A stretch of 18,198 nt of DNA from Lachnospiraceae bacterium (GTDB lineage Bacteria; Bacillota; Clostridia; Lachnospirales; Lachnospiraceae), in the NCBI GenBank assembly GCA_016297945.1, contig JAEDFR010000040.1, positions 1 to 18,198 on the forward strand, written 5' to 3'. A program made the translations under genes and the position numbers. The notes beneath the pieces are model-generated. The model was not told where the DNA came from, made no database searches, and saw nothing but the letters and a program-made list of their open reading frames with translations. Positions 5,716 to 13,861 of the stretch are shown piece by piece. Numbering within the stretch: the stretch's first letter is position 1; every line of letters starts with the position of its first letter.

Positions 5716-6536
5716 TTCGGTTCACTTCTCTCGTCGATAATTACTACGTCAAATCCATAATCTCCATCCCATGTTACGGAGCATTCTCCTGCAGGTATTT
5801 TTTCAAATATGTAATGGTCTTTATTACGAAACTTGAAACAATTCGTAGTACTTCCATCTTTGTGCGTGAGTATAATAGTTTTCTTCTTTGAATCAATTGT
5901 CAGATACTCACCCTTTTCCAGTGAAACAAATACTTCATACAGATTGTTTCCAATATAGCATTTTGGATTTTCACACTCTCCATAGAATATGATTCGAAAA
6001 TCACATGCTATAAATCCTGTATTATTTAATGTTCTTAATAAAATATCCGTTGCATAATCATATGGGTGATCAAATGGATAATCTAAATTATTGCCTTCTT
6101 GATTCAATAGATTCACTCCAGGAATGAATGTTGATTTTGTTTCTTTTATCCATACTGGCTGATCTGTCAAAATCTCTAGTGTCACTTCCATGTATCTCTT
6201 ATCAAACAGATAGTTTGTTTTTGAGGAACCGATAATGTAACATTTCATGTAATATTCACCGATGGTCAATGTTCCAGGTTCCTTTACAAGAACATCTTTT
6301 TCCGCATATTCCATTAATCTGTTTTTAATATCAATTCCTTCTTCTTTACTTTTACATGCTATTACAATTGGCAACTTTTTATTTTTAATCCCACGCTCAA
6401 AAAGGCTTATCTTGTCATTTTCCGACTGATAAGCCCATTTGTAATCGCGTAAATCATTATAATTTGCAAAAAGTCCATTTTGTCCAAACTGAAGCGATTC
6501 ATTAATATGATTTGTATATGTGATTTTTTCAAGCAT
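5706..6536 (-). CDS. dit: Distal tail protein (Dit, Sipho_tail family)
   Basis: The 276-residue protein overlaps the tape-measure stop by one base (TAATG at 6536). The N-terminus MLEKITYTNHINESLQFG, followed by RDYKWAYQSENDKISLF and KKLPIVIACKSKEEG, is characteristic of phage tail family (Sipho_tail) Dit proteins. These form a hexameric ring at the tail end linking the tube to the baseplate. The second half (NNTGFIACDFRIIFYGECENP, then GEYLTIDSKKKTI) corresponds to the galectin-like domain. Position immediately after the tape measure is the conserved Dit position. No extra carbohydrate-binding insertion is obvious at this length. Confidence 0.85.
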   Translation of the reverse strand: MLEKITYTNHINESLQFGQNGLFANYNDLRDYKWAYQSENDKISLFERGIKNKKLPIVIACKSKEEGIDIKNRLMEYAEKDVLVKEPGTLTIGEYYMKCYIIGSSKTNYLFDKRYMEVTLEILTDQPVWIKETKSTFIPGVNLLNQEGNNLDYPFDHPYDYATDILLRTLNNTGFIACDFRIIFYGECENPKCYIGNNLYEVFVSLEKGEYLTIDSKKKTIILTHKDGSTTNCFKFRNKDHYIFEKIPAGECSVTWDGDYGFDVVIIDERSEPKWT

Positions 6537-9100
6537 TAATCTACCGCCTTTACTAATCTTGCAAATTCTCTATCTCCTATGCTCAATTTCAAATTCGATA
6601 GAACATTTATTAACATTGGCAGATATGCACTAAGCAACTGTAGAATTTCTTCTGCTGTAATGGATGTAGTATCTTCTCTTTCATCCAATGCTTCTTTTAT
6701 ATAGCTTTTTAATGTGCTGATTGGAGCAATTGCTTCAGGTTCTTTTTCTCCACCAATCATTGTTTTACCTGTATATGGATTGTATCCAAACTCCGTCGGT
6801 TTTGTCATGACCGCACCGTCTGCATACCATTCAACTCCTATCGATGGTACACCCTGCATACCTACTTTCTTAAATAAATCAGCTACCTTTCCCTGCGTAT
6901 TCCACTGGATATCGAAATGAGGAAGTTTTATATCCGGAAGTTTCCAATCAAAATTGAACATGGACTTAATTCCGCTCACAATGTCTTTTACGGAATCTCT
7001 TGCATTCGAAAACATTCCTTCTATTTTGTCGGATACAGCTCCGAATTTATCCTGAATAATTCCACCAATTTCCATAAACTTTTCTGATGCTCCGGAACGT
7101 ATGCTTTCTACTGCATCTAATCCTCTTTTTTTCATATCATCAAAGCTATTAATTGCATTATCTGCAGTTCCTCTGATCCATGAGCTGATATTATCTTTTG
7201 CTTCTTCCCATTTTCCCTGGATACCCTGTGCAGCTTCTTCACTCAATTTCTTTCCGCTATCTCTAAGTTCTTCCAATTTTGTTCTGACGTTTTCTTTCAT
7301 TTCATCGACAGATTGCTTCATCTTGTCTCTTGTCTCATCAAATTTAGAAGTCCATTTTTCCTTTAAGTCATTGAATTTTGAAGCTCCGTTTTCCTTTATT
7401 TCTGTGAACTTTTCACTTACACCTTTTCCAAGTTCTTTCAGTTTACCTATGGTATTATCATAAAGTTCTTCCGATGACGCTATGACAGATTCTTTCATAT
7501 TATCCCAGCTCTGTTTTGCGCTCTCTTTCATGTCTTCCCAGCTTTGTTTCGCGTTCTCTTTCAGCTCATTGAACTTTTCTGATGCCTTGTCTGCTAACTC
7601 TGCTGCCTTTTCTTTTATTGTATCCCAGTTTTTATAAAGAGCTACTCCGATAGCTATCAGTGCAGTCACCACCGCAATTACTGCAAGAACCGGTGCGCTT
7701 ATTCCGGCAATTGCAGGAATTAATGTACCTGAAATAAACGTTCCTACCGTAGTAAGTACTGTTCCTAATGCAGTAAAAATTGTACTCATTTTACCTACAA
7801 TCGAAATAACTGTAGCAATTCCACTTACAAGTTTTCCTCCTACTGAAATCACTGTTCCGATAATGGTAATAACTTTTCCCACAATCACAAGAACCGGTCC
7901 AATTGCTGCTACAATGGCCGCCCATTTAATGATCTGGTCAACCTGTTCATCCGATAAGCTGCTAAACCAATCGCATAATTCACCGATTTTATCTGCAAGC
8001 TTTCCAATATACGGTGCCAGTCTTTCACCTATAGTGATACACATTTCTTCAAATCGTGATTTCAATATTTTTAATTGAGCTGATAGTGTTTCATTTTGGA
8101 TTTCAACCATTTCTTTGGCTGCATCATTACATCCTAGCAATCCCTGTCTGTATTGCTCAAATGCGCCTGTTGATTCACCCATTACTGTCATTAATTCCGC
8201 TTGAGCCGTCTTTCCTGCAACTGTATAAGATAAGTTAGACTTTTCTTCATCTGTTAATCCTCTCCACACCGACTGCATTCCGGAAAGAATACTTGATAAT
8301 GACTTCACATTTCCCTGCGAGTCATAAACCTCAACTCCGTATAATTCAAGCTGACCTCTGCATCCTGATACATCATTTCCCAATCTTGTCATGATGCTTG
8401 CCAATGCTGTTCCAGCTTCTCCGCCCTTGATACCACTGTCTGCCATTACCATCAAAGCTGCCGTTGTATCTTCCAGGCTATATCCTAATTGTGTTGATGT
8501 TGCCGCAACATTTTTATATGCTTCTCCAAGCTGTTCAACATCTGTATTGGAATTCGACATTGCAAATGCCAACTGGTCTACAAATCCTGATGCATCCGTT
8601 GCCTTCAATCCAAATGCCGTTAAATAGTCTGTAACTATATCCGATGCATTTCCCAAATCCATTTGTGCTGCTGCCGCAAGGTTTAATACTGCTGGAAGTC
8701 CATCTGTCATTTCTTCTGCATTCCATCCGGCTAATCCCATGTAATACAATGCATCTGCACACTCTGACGCACTGTATACGGTTTCTTTTGCCATTGACCT
8801 TGCCTTTTCTTCCAGTTTTTCCATCGTTTCTGATGAAGCTCCTGTTACAGCCTGTACATTTGCCATTGATTCTTCAAATGTTGAAAATGTTTTTACTGCT
8901 GTAGCTCCTAATGCTACAATTGGTGCTGTAACTTCTGCAGATAGTTTTGTTCCGAAGCTTGTAATCTTCTTTCCTGCATTTTCTACACTGTCCGCAATCT
9001 TCATTGTCATGTCTGCAGCTGTATCCGCGACTTTGCTTATGCTGTTTATTGCATCTGATGTTTTTATCAGGATTGTTCCAAATAAGCTAAAAATTTCCAT
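6536..9100 (-). CDS. Tail tape measure protein (TP901/PhageMin_Tail type)
   Basis: The 854-residue protein sets tail length and is threaded through the tube for DNA delivery. Residues about 75-330 carry the TP901-type tape-measure domain (FEESMANVQAVTGAS, YYMGLAGWNAEEM, KNVAATSTQLGYSLEDT, GGEAGTALASIMTRLG). Residues 392-490 are strongly hydrophobic and glycine-rich, probably membrane-interacting. Residues 495-710 are charged helices with near-repeats of about 11 residues (KQSWEDMKESA, KQSWDNMKESV). The C-terminal 120 residues include FGYNPYTGKTMIGGEKEPEAIAPI, a common end of tape measures. By the usual ~0.15 nm per residue it would correspond to a tail near 130 nm. It sits between the frameshifted chaperone and Dit as expected, with an AGGT ribosome site 3 nt after the preceding stop. 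Confidence 0.93.
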   Translation of the reverse strand: MEIFSLFGTILIKTSDAINSISKVADTAADMTMKIADSVENAGKKITSFGTKLSAEVTAPIVALGATAVKTFSTFEESMANVQAVTGASSETMEKLEEKARSMAKETVYSASECADALYYMGLAGWNAEEMTDGLPAVLNLAAAAQMDLGNASDIVTDYLTAFGLKATDASGFVDQLAFAMSNSNTDVEQLGEAYKNVAATSTQLGYSLEDTTAALMVMADSGIKGGEAGTALASIMTRLGNDVSGCRGQLELYGVEVYDSQGNVKSLSSILSGMQSVWRGLTDEEKSNLSYTVAGKTAQAELMTVMGESTGAFEQYRQGLLGCNDAAKEMVEIQNETLSAQLKILKSRFEEMCITIGERLAPYIGKLADKIGELCDWFSSLSDEQVDQIIKWAAIVAAIGPVLVIVGKVITIIGTVISVGGKLVSGIATVISIVGKMSTIFTALGTVLTTVGTFISGTLIPAIAGISAPVLAVIAVVTALIAIGVALYKNWDTIKEKAAELADKASEKFNELKENAKQSWEDMKESAKQSWDNMKESVIASSEELYDNTIGKLKELGKGVSEKFTEIKENGASKFNDLKEKWTSKFDETRDKMKQSVDEMKENVRTKLEELRDSGKKLSEEAAQGIQGKWEEAKDNISSWIRGTADNAINSFDDMKKRGLDAVESIRSGASEKFMEIGGIIQDKFGAVSDKIEGMFSNARDSVKDIVSGIKSMFNFDWKLPDIKLPHFDIQWNTQGKVADLFKKVGMQGVPSIGVEWYADGAVMTKPTEFGYNPYTGKTMIGGEKEPEAIAPISTLKSYIKEALDEREDTTSITAEEILQLLSAYLPMLINVLSNLKLSIGDREFARLVKAVD

Positions 9101-9103
9101 TTT

Positions 9104-9400
9104 TTAACCTGCAATCTTTCTTACTCGCTCTAAAATTTCTTCTTCCGATTCTTCTTTTGCCGAATTATCCTGATCTTGTATTGTTCCTCCCAATTTTTTC
9201 CTAAAATCATCTAGTGACATTTCAAACTGCGGTCCAGCTATCCATCTCATATATAGCTTTTCTTCTTCTACCTGTTTTTGCGCACAAAAAAGGATATCTA
9301 ATCCGGATTTATAATCCAGCATTAAGATATCCTTTGCTCCTGCACCATATCTGGAATAGAGTAAATCTACATGTCTTGTGCTAACTCTCCCGCATCCTTG
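9104..9400 (-). CDS. Tail assembly chaperone, frameshift extension (gpT-like part of gpGT)
   Basis: This frame is read after a -1 shift at the T TTT TTC site in the upstream gene. From 9400 it is open without a stop through CGRVSTRHVDLLYSRYGA and LMLDYKSGLDILFCAQKQ to the TAA at 9104. It adds 98 residues to the first 141 of the 9367-9822 product, giving a predicted 239-residue fusion. In lambda-like siphophages gpG and gpGT bind the tape measure and guide tail-tube assembly, and the arrangement (tube gene, overlapping pair, tape measure) is identical. An ATG at 9322 preceded by AAAGGA could also give a separate 72-residue product, but the uninterrupted -1 frame and the precise slip site favour the fusion. 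Confidence 0.8.
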   Translation of the reverse strand, partial: QGCGRVSTRHVDLLYSRYGAGAKDILMLDYKSGLDILFCAQKQVEEEKLYMRWIAGPQFEMSLDDFRKKLGGTIQDQDNSAKEESEEEILERVRKIAG

Positions 9401-9822
9401 AAAAAATCAAAGATGTCATTCATTTCTGTAATCTGTTTGATCATCTCTTTAACAGATTTCAAACTCTGCTTGGCCATTTCCTCTGCATCTATTTCGCAAA
9501 TTCCACCCAATAATTCATATACCATTTTTTCGACATTGTTTTCTGCAGCGACATTTATGATAAACATTACTACTTTGATTCCAAATTGTTTACTGAATTC
9601 TTCCTGAATGGTTTTTAATTCAACTGCTTTTATCTTTGCTTCTTCTAAATCTTTTTCATCATTAGATGCTTCGGATTCCTGCTTCATTTTTAATACTTTT
9701 TCTCTTGCAGCTCTTCTCTTTTCATTTACTTCTTCCAGCATTTCTGCAATTTTATCGCTGGCATTGGTTTCCCTGATCAGTTTTGCAAGCTTAAACGTAT
9801 CCTGTAATTGAATTTCTCTCAT
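9367..9822 (-). CDS. Tail assembly chaperone (gpG-like)
   Basis: The 151-residue, highly charged helical protein starts at 9822 behind AGGGGA. It lies between the tail tube and tape measure, the conserved slot for tail assembly chaperones. The N-terminal half is a probable coiled coil (EMLEEVNEKRRAAREKVLKMKQ). The C-terminal half, with VVMFIINVAAENNVEKMVYELLGGI, is the more conserved globular part. Codons near the end (DFF) contain the -1 slip site, so a minority of ribosomes would make the longer gpGT-like form while most stop at the TAG at 9367. The protein is absent from mature virions in the known systems. Assignment is by position, composition and frameshift, not by a catalytic motif. 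Confidence 0.8.
   Translation of the reverse strand: MREIQLQDTFKLAKLIRETNASDKIAEMLEEVNEKRRAAREKVLKMKQESEASNDEKDLEEAKIKAVELKTIQEEFSKQFGIKVVMFIINVAAENNVEKMVYELLGGICEIDAEEMAKQSLKSVKEMIKQITEMNDIFDFFKDAGELAQDM
9400..9406 (-). other. Programmed -1 ribosomal frameshift site, T TTT TTC
   Basis: On the minus strand the codons GAT TTT TTC AAG contain the canonical X XXY YYZ heptamer TTTTTTC in the correct phase of the gpG-like frame. The -1 frame entered here is open and leads directly into the gpT-like coding region. The downstream sequence is GC-richer (ATGCGGGAGAG), but I cannot demonstrate a pseudoknot by eye. Confidence 0.8.
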
Positions 9823-9841
9823 GTTATAATCCCCTTTTAAA

Positions 9842-10462
9842 CTAAGACTTGCTTGTTGTTGTCTGTGCTACACTGTTGGCTTCAATATCCGGATAATAAA
9901 TTTCAAACGGTGGCTCGTCCAATTCTCCCTGCTCATAATGGCCATAAAACTTCATGCTGATAACACTTTCGTTTTTGTCCTCTGTTTTCAACTGAAGGCC
10001 TCCGATGTTCAATGCATTTTTTACTACGATAATAACCGGTTCGTCAGATCCTGATACGGTTCCGATCCATGTAATATTATCAATGTAATCTGTTAACTCG
10101 ATGTTCTGTTTTGCCGTAATCTTTTTATATCCGCTTAAAGTAGCAGTTTCAACTTTTGATGCAATTAATGCTGCTTGCAAAGTTTCTTTCTTGATTTCCA
10201 GCACATTTGCCTGTAATGCTACATCCCAGTCATCAATCTGCTCTAATCCTTTTGCTCTTCCTGATACACCATCTACTTGTATCTGTCTTACGGTAGGAAC
10301 CGCATCAAACTGTCCTCCACCTCTTGTTGCCCCAATCAGTTTTCCAGCTGCAACAGCTGTATCATATGTGTCTTTTTCTACATCATAATTTTTGAAATAT
10401 GCTCCCGCATTTAATAATAAATGTTCCTGTGTGCTTTTTGTAAATCCGCTATACTTTTTCAT
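9842..10462 (-). CDS. Major tail tube protein
   Basis: The 206-residue protein starts at 10462 with ribosome site GAGAGGAG. The N-terminus MKKYSGFTKSTQEHLLLNAGA and the following IGATRGGGQFDAVPTVRQIQVDGVSG are typical of siphophage tail tube subunits of the Gram-positive type. They are followed by a beta-rich core (DDWDVALQANVLEIKKETL; DNITWIGTVSGSDEPVIIVVKNAL) and a terminal PPFEIYYPDIEA. The protein polymerises as stacked hexameric rings around the tape measure. Its place after the tail terminator and before the chaperones agrees. There is no appended Ig-like domain. Confidence 0.87.
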   Translation of the reverse strand: MKKYSGFTKSTQEHLLLNAGAYFKNYDVEKDTYDTAVAAGKLIGATRGGGQFDAVPTVRQIQVDGVSGRAKGLEQIDDWDVALQANVLEIKKETLQAALIASKVETATLSGYKKITAKQNIELTDYIDNITWIGTVSGSDEPVIIVVKNALNIGGLQLKTEDKNESVISMKFYGHYEQGELDEPPFEIYYPDIEANSVAQTTTSKS

Positions 10463-10465
10463 GCT

Positions 10466-10813
10466 TTAACTCCTCTCATAGCAATATAATTCGAATTGTT
10501 CCCGTATCCGTTTAATACTTTTATCCGGATCCTTTATCGGCTCTCTGTTTCCGTTGTAACAGTAATACAATGTATCGTCTGATAATCTGATACATCCATT
10601 CAGTTTCTTCTCGATACTGTCCATCATGCTTTCTGCTCTCGAATAGTATTTGTGTTGGTCCCATACATTAATTTCCAGAATCAGTCTTTGTCTCTCATCA
10701 TCCTGACCAATTCTTTTTAATGAAAAAACTTTATATGGATATTCCGCTTCTTCCGGAGCATCTTCATAATATGCACCAAGATATTTTTCCAGTTCCTCTT
10801 TTAATTTCTGCAT
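10466..10813 (-). CDS. Tail terminator / tail completion protein
   Basis: The 115-residue protein overlaps the previous stop by one base (TGATG). The pattern of an N-terminal helix (QKLKEELEKYLGAYYED) followed by beta strands (YPYKVFSLKRIG; RQRLILEINVWDQ) and a helix (AESMMDSIEKKLNG) matches small gpU/gp17-like tail terminators that cap the tube and join it to the head connector. The gene is directly before the major tail protein, the conserved position. Sequence similarity among these proteins is low, so the call depends mostly on gene order, size and predicted secondary structure. Confidence 0.7.
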   Translation of the reverse strand: MQKLKEELEKYLGAYYEDAPEEAEYPYKVFSLKRIGQDDERQRLILEINVWDQHKYYSRAESMMDSIEKKLNGCIRLSDDTLYYCYNGNREPIKDPDKSIKRIREQFELYCYERS

Positions 10814-11262
10814 CAGTCACCATTTCCTTCATAATCTTCTTCACTAATCAGTGACATTGCCATTGCTTCATCTTCCAACGCACTTAAGTATTTGCTTTCT
10901 ATCATGACGATTTCAGCAATATTATCCTCTACTGCCTTTGTCAACAGTCCCATTCTTGGTTCTTTGCTTGTCCCTAATTCCTGGAAACCACCGTAAAAGG
11001 CATTTGGCTTAATGCCGACCTGTAATTCAGGTATCAGTTCCTTCTTATGCTTTACCCAATACTGTGTAAATCGGTTCACTTTACCTGTTCTCTTGAAAAA
11101 GTGTGTGTAGAATGATTGTCGAAACCTTTTACATACAAACTTTCCAACATCTCTTAAAGCAGCCCTACAAAGCTCCTGCATCGTATATGAGCACTTATCC
11201 ACACTGTCAACAAATTTCAATCCGTCTTTTTCAATTCTTACGACAGATTTAGGTACCGGCAT
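10813..11262 (-). CDS. HK97 gp10-like head-tail joining protein
   Basis: I choose the start at 11262 (MPVPKSVVRIEKDGL) because GGAGGTG lies 6 nt upstream; the frame is open further to 11292 but without a ribosome site there. The 149-residue product has the gp10/gp22 signature: a helix-rich front (CRAALRDVGKFVCKRFRQSF), then FYGGFQELGTSKEPRMGLLTKAVEDN, equivalent to the conserved 'EFGTSKMPARPFL' motif of the HK97_gp10 family. These proteins lie between the head closure and tail terminator and help complete the neck. The gene overlaps its upstream neighbour by 14 nt. Confidence 0.82.
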   Translation of the reverse strand: MPVPKSVVRIEKDGLKFVDSVDKCSYTMQELCRAALRDVGKFVCKRFRQSFYTHFFKRTGKVNRFTQYWVKHKKELIPELQVGIKPNAFYGGFQELGTSKEPRMGLLTKAVEDNIAEIVMIESKYLSALEDEAMAMSLISEEDYEGNGD

Positions 11263-11566
11263 CCCTAACACCTCCATAACATGTAATTTCAATGCTATTT
11301 ATCTTTGTTTTATATGTTCTCATGACTTTGTATCTGATTCCTTCGTAAATCAATTCCTTTTCTCCGGAATAATCAGAATAATCCGCTAACTCAAACTTTA
11401 ACTCCGGTTTCATTCCCGCAGTCTGTGCCTGATAAAACTCGGTTTGTCCGATTGATTTGAGCTCTGCAAACCGTTCTTTTCTGATTTCTGTCTTTTTCTC
11501 ATCACCGAATTCGTCTTTTTCATTCGAATCAACATATTCAACTAAATAAATACATTCATTGCACAT
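11249..11566 (-). CDS. Head closure protein (head-tail joining family)
   Basis: I choose the internal ATG at 11566 (MCNECIYLVEYVDS) because GGAG lies just upstream; the earliest ATG at 11599 has no ribosome site and sits inside the preceding gene. The 105-residue product contains EIRKERFAELKSIGQTEFYQAQTAG and YEGIRYKVMRTYKTKINSIEITCYGG. This is the beta-barrel pattern of the Phage_H_T_join (SPP1 gp16-like) family, which plugs the connector after DNA packaging. Gene order (gp6-like, closure, gp10-like, terminator) is the standard neck order. Two cysteines in the first four residues are unusual for the family. Confidence 0.75.
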   Translation of the reverse strand: MCNECIYLVEYVDSNEKDEFGDEKKTEIRKERFAELKSIGQTEFYQAQTAGMKPELKFELADYSDYSGEKELIYEGIRYKVMRTYKTKINSIEITCYGGVRDAGT

Positions 11567-11849
11567 CGTTATAGTCTCCGCACAAGCATAATCCATCACT
11601 CATGGACTTATACGCTTTTTCATATCTCTCAGCCTGATTTTCAAAATTAAACTGCCATCTTGCATAATTTTTCTGACATGCAAGCACCAGCGGATCATCT
11701 TTTATACAATCTCTGATTTCTCCGTCTTTGTCATAAATTTTGATGCCTTTTCTATGCATATCTGCATAACACTGTCTGATTGTATCTTCGATTTCATCAT
11801 TGATTGAATCATTACTGATTCTGATTGCTTTTTTAATTTTTCCAATCAT
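11556..11849 (-). CDS. gp6-like head-tail connector protein
   Basis: The 97-residue all-helical protein begins MIGKIKKAIRISNDSINDEIEDTIRQCYADMHRKGI. It continues with DPLVLACQKNYARWQFNFENQAERYEKAYKSM, the pattern of phage gp6-like head-tail connectors that form a ring under the portal. The gene follows the capsid gene, with ribosome site GAGGT 9 nt upstream of the start. The 3' end overlaps the start of the head closure gene, so the two are probably coupled. Confidence 0.8.
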   Translation of the reverse strand: MIGKIKKAIRISNDSINDEIEDTIRQCYADMHRKGIKIYDKDGEIRDCIKDDPLVLACQKNYARWQFNFENQAERYEKAYKSMSDGLCLCGDYNDVQ

Positions 11850-11867
11850 CGTTTGTTACCTCATTGC

Positions 11868-11896
11868 AAAATAAGGAGACAGCATAAACTGCCTCC
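11868..11896 (-). terminator. Hairpin after the capsid gene, attenuator or terminator
   Basis: On the minus strand, GGAGGCAG and CTGTCTCC (11875-11896) form an 8-bp stem with one G-U pair, followed by TTATTTT. It lies between the capsid stop and the connector start. A partial terminator here would give more capsid than connector mRNA, as is common in phage head operons. Regulatory effect is inferred. Confidence 0.6.
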
Positions 11897-11915
11897 CTTT
11901 TGCTTTATTTTTATA

Positions 11916-13157
11916 TTACTGATTGTCTGTAGGGCCTTCGGCTACAGGAAATGTTTCTGTTGTCAGAAGCGTATGTGCTTTTGTAGTAATAACATTTCCA
12001 TCCATTACAGCATAACCACAATAATCTGTAGTACGGGCTTTTGCATGGTCTTCTGTTGTCATTGTAATATCTTTGTTGATATTCATATGATAACCTGCTG
12101 CCGCATTTGAAAACAGAATTTCTCCGTTTTTCATGGATGCATCTTCTTCTACCATGCATCCTAATACTCTGAATTTACCCGGATTTGATGGATCCTGAAT
12201 AAAAATTGGTCTCTTGTTTGCATCTAAAACATTTGCAAGTGCATTCCAGATAGTATCATTGTTTGCATAAATCTTAAGACCGACTGAATATCCGGATTTA
12301 ATCTTTGACCTTGCATTTGTTAATGATGTGTATGTCAGTTTACCGGCTTCATAAACAATAACCTGAGGATGGTCTTTTTCTTCTCTCAATGCCGTTACTA
12401 CTCCTACCGGCTCCGGTTTTGCTTTATTTGCATTTCCAGCACCGTGTGTCGCACCATATCCTGCTGCCGCACCCATCTTTTTACCCATTCTTCTCTTAAT
12501 GTACGGAATGAAGTCATCCATGGCCATTTCTTTTAATTTCCATGAAACCGTAATTGCTCTTGACAACTCACATCCATTTAATGTGAATGTTTTAAACGCC
12601 TCTTTACCATCTTCTGTTGCTTTTGCTTCCTCATACCATCCGGCATCTGATGATGTATCTTCCTGAACCATGGAAAGCACACCATTCACGTATGTTTTTG
12701 ATATATCATTGAAGTATGGATACAGATTGGCGGCTTCTTCCCAGATACCTTTTGCTACTGTCGTAGGAATGACAATTCCGGTATTTCCCGTTGTGTGAGT
12801 GAATGCTTCATCAACCAGATCATAAGCTTTCTTTTCTTCATCCGTTAATGTCGTAATGCCCTGCATTGTTTTGGCCCACGCATGCAAATAATTGTCAGAT
12901 GCAATCACATCTTCAATTTTCTTAGCTTTTTCATCTTTTCCAAATGCAGCTTCCATCGGCATGCCTTTAAAAGCCATCGGTTCTTTGTTTAAAGCATCGA
13001 AATTAGCCTGTGCCTGTGCCTGTGCTTCCCATTTGTCATCCAGCGCCTCTACTTCTTTCATTTTGTTCTGCGCTTCTTCCGCTTTTCCCTCATTGATGAG
13101 GTTCTGTGCTTCATCCATAAGCATCTTTCTGTTTTCTAAGTACTCTTTTCTTTTCAT
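11916..13157 (-). CDS. Major capsid protein, HK97 fold
   Basis: The 413-residue protein is preceded by GGAGAACAAGGAG and overlaps the protease stop in ATGA. Residues 1-55 are a charged coiled-coil delta-like domain (MKRKEYLENRKMLMDEAQNL onward), expected to be removed by the adjacent protease during head maturation. The mature part carries HK97-type features: TTGNTGIVIPTTVAKGIWEEA, ELSRAITVSWKLKEMA, a stretch of small residues GKKMGAAAGYGATHGAG, and the C-terminal domain with LGCMVEEDASMKNGEILFSNAAAGYHMN. It forms the icosahedral shell. Whether it cross-links as HK97 itself does cannot be judged by eye. Confidence 0.92.
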   Translation of the reverse strand: MKRKEYLENRKMLMDEAQNLINEGKAEEAQNKMKEVEALDDKWEAQAQAQANFDALNKEPMAFKGMPMEAAFGKDEKAKKIEDVIASDNYLHAWAKTMQGITTLTDEEKKAYDLVDEAFTHTTGNTGIVIPTTVAKGIWEEAANLYPYFNDISKTYVNGVLSMVQEDTSSDAGWYEEAKATEDGKEAFKTFTLNGCELSRAITVSWKLKEMAMDDFIPYIKRRMGKKMGAAAGYGATHGAGNANKAKPEPVGVVTALREEKDHPQVIVYEAGKLTYTSLTNARSKIKSGYSVGLKIYANNDTIWNALANVLDANKRPIFIQDPSNPGKFRVLGCMVEEDASMKNGEILFSNAAAGYHMNINKDITMTTEDHAKARTTDYCGYAVMDGNVITTKAHTLLTTETFPVAEGPTDNQ

Positions 13158-13861
13158 TCTCCTTGTTCTCCTTTTCTTAGTTTTAAAAGATTAAGTTTTT
13201 GCTGTAATAAAAAAACACTTTCGTCAGATTTTTCTTCAGAAACTGTTTCTTTTAACATTTTATTTACTTTTTCCAGCTGTTCTCTTGTTGGCAGCTCAAA
13301 CATTGGTCCATCAATTATAACCTGCGTTTCTTTTTCTTCAAACATAATGGCATCGATCATATTTCTTTCTTTCGCCTGTTCTGCAGTCAGCCATGTTTCA
13401 TGTTCCATCATTTCCAATGCTTCTTCTTCCGACATTCCGGCTTTATTCATGTACGCTGTGCATAATGCTTTATCCGCTGTTCGTAAAACTTCCGCCGTAT
13501 GCTCTAAATCCGAATGATTTCCCCTTGCACCAGTCGATACGCAATGGACCATCATGAGTGCCGTCGGTGCCATTTCACAATATGCTGCCATCGCAATAAT
13601 GGAAGCTGCGCTACATGCTTCTCCTGTGATTTTTATTTTAACAACATCTCTGTGTTCTCTCAGCATTGTATAGATTTCGCTTCCAACATCAATCACACCA
13701 CCAGGACTGTTTATTAAAACTTCTACTTCATCTCCCGGCTTTAGATTATCAATAACACTCTTTACATCTGCCGGACATGTTGCATCCATCATGAAATAGT
13801 CATAATACCATTTATAATCATTCGGTATCAGACTTCCCCTGATATTCACCTTGTGCTTCAT
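13154..13861 (-). CDS. ClpP-like prohead maturation protease
   Basis: The 235-residue protein starts at 13861 behind AAAGGAG, inside the end of the portal gene (44-nt overlap). The ClpP/S14 fold is visible: VLINSPGGVIDVGSEIY (48-64), then TGEACSAASIIAMAA (79-93) with Ser87 in the position of the ClpP nucleophile, and LMMVHCVSTG (102-111) with His106 as the general base. The acidic member of the triad is not certain. It trims the delta domain of the capsid protein encoded immediately downstream and probably itself. The C-terminal tail (about 195-235) is charged and may contact scaffold segments. Confidence 0.91.
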   Translation of the reverse strand: MKHKVNIRGSLIPNDYKWYYDYFMMDATCPADVKSVIDNLKPGDEVEVLINSPGGVIDVGSEIYTMLREHRDVVKIKITGEACSAASIIAMAAYCEMAPTALMMVHCVSTGARGNHSDLEHTAEVLRTADKALCTAYMNKAGMSEEEALEMMEHETWLTAEQAKERNMIDAIMFEEKETQVIIDGPMFELPTREQLEKVNKMLKETVSEEKSDESVFLLQQKLNLLKLRKGEQGE

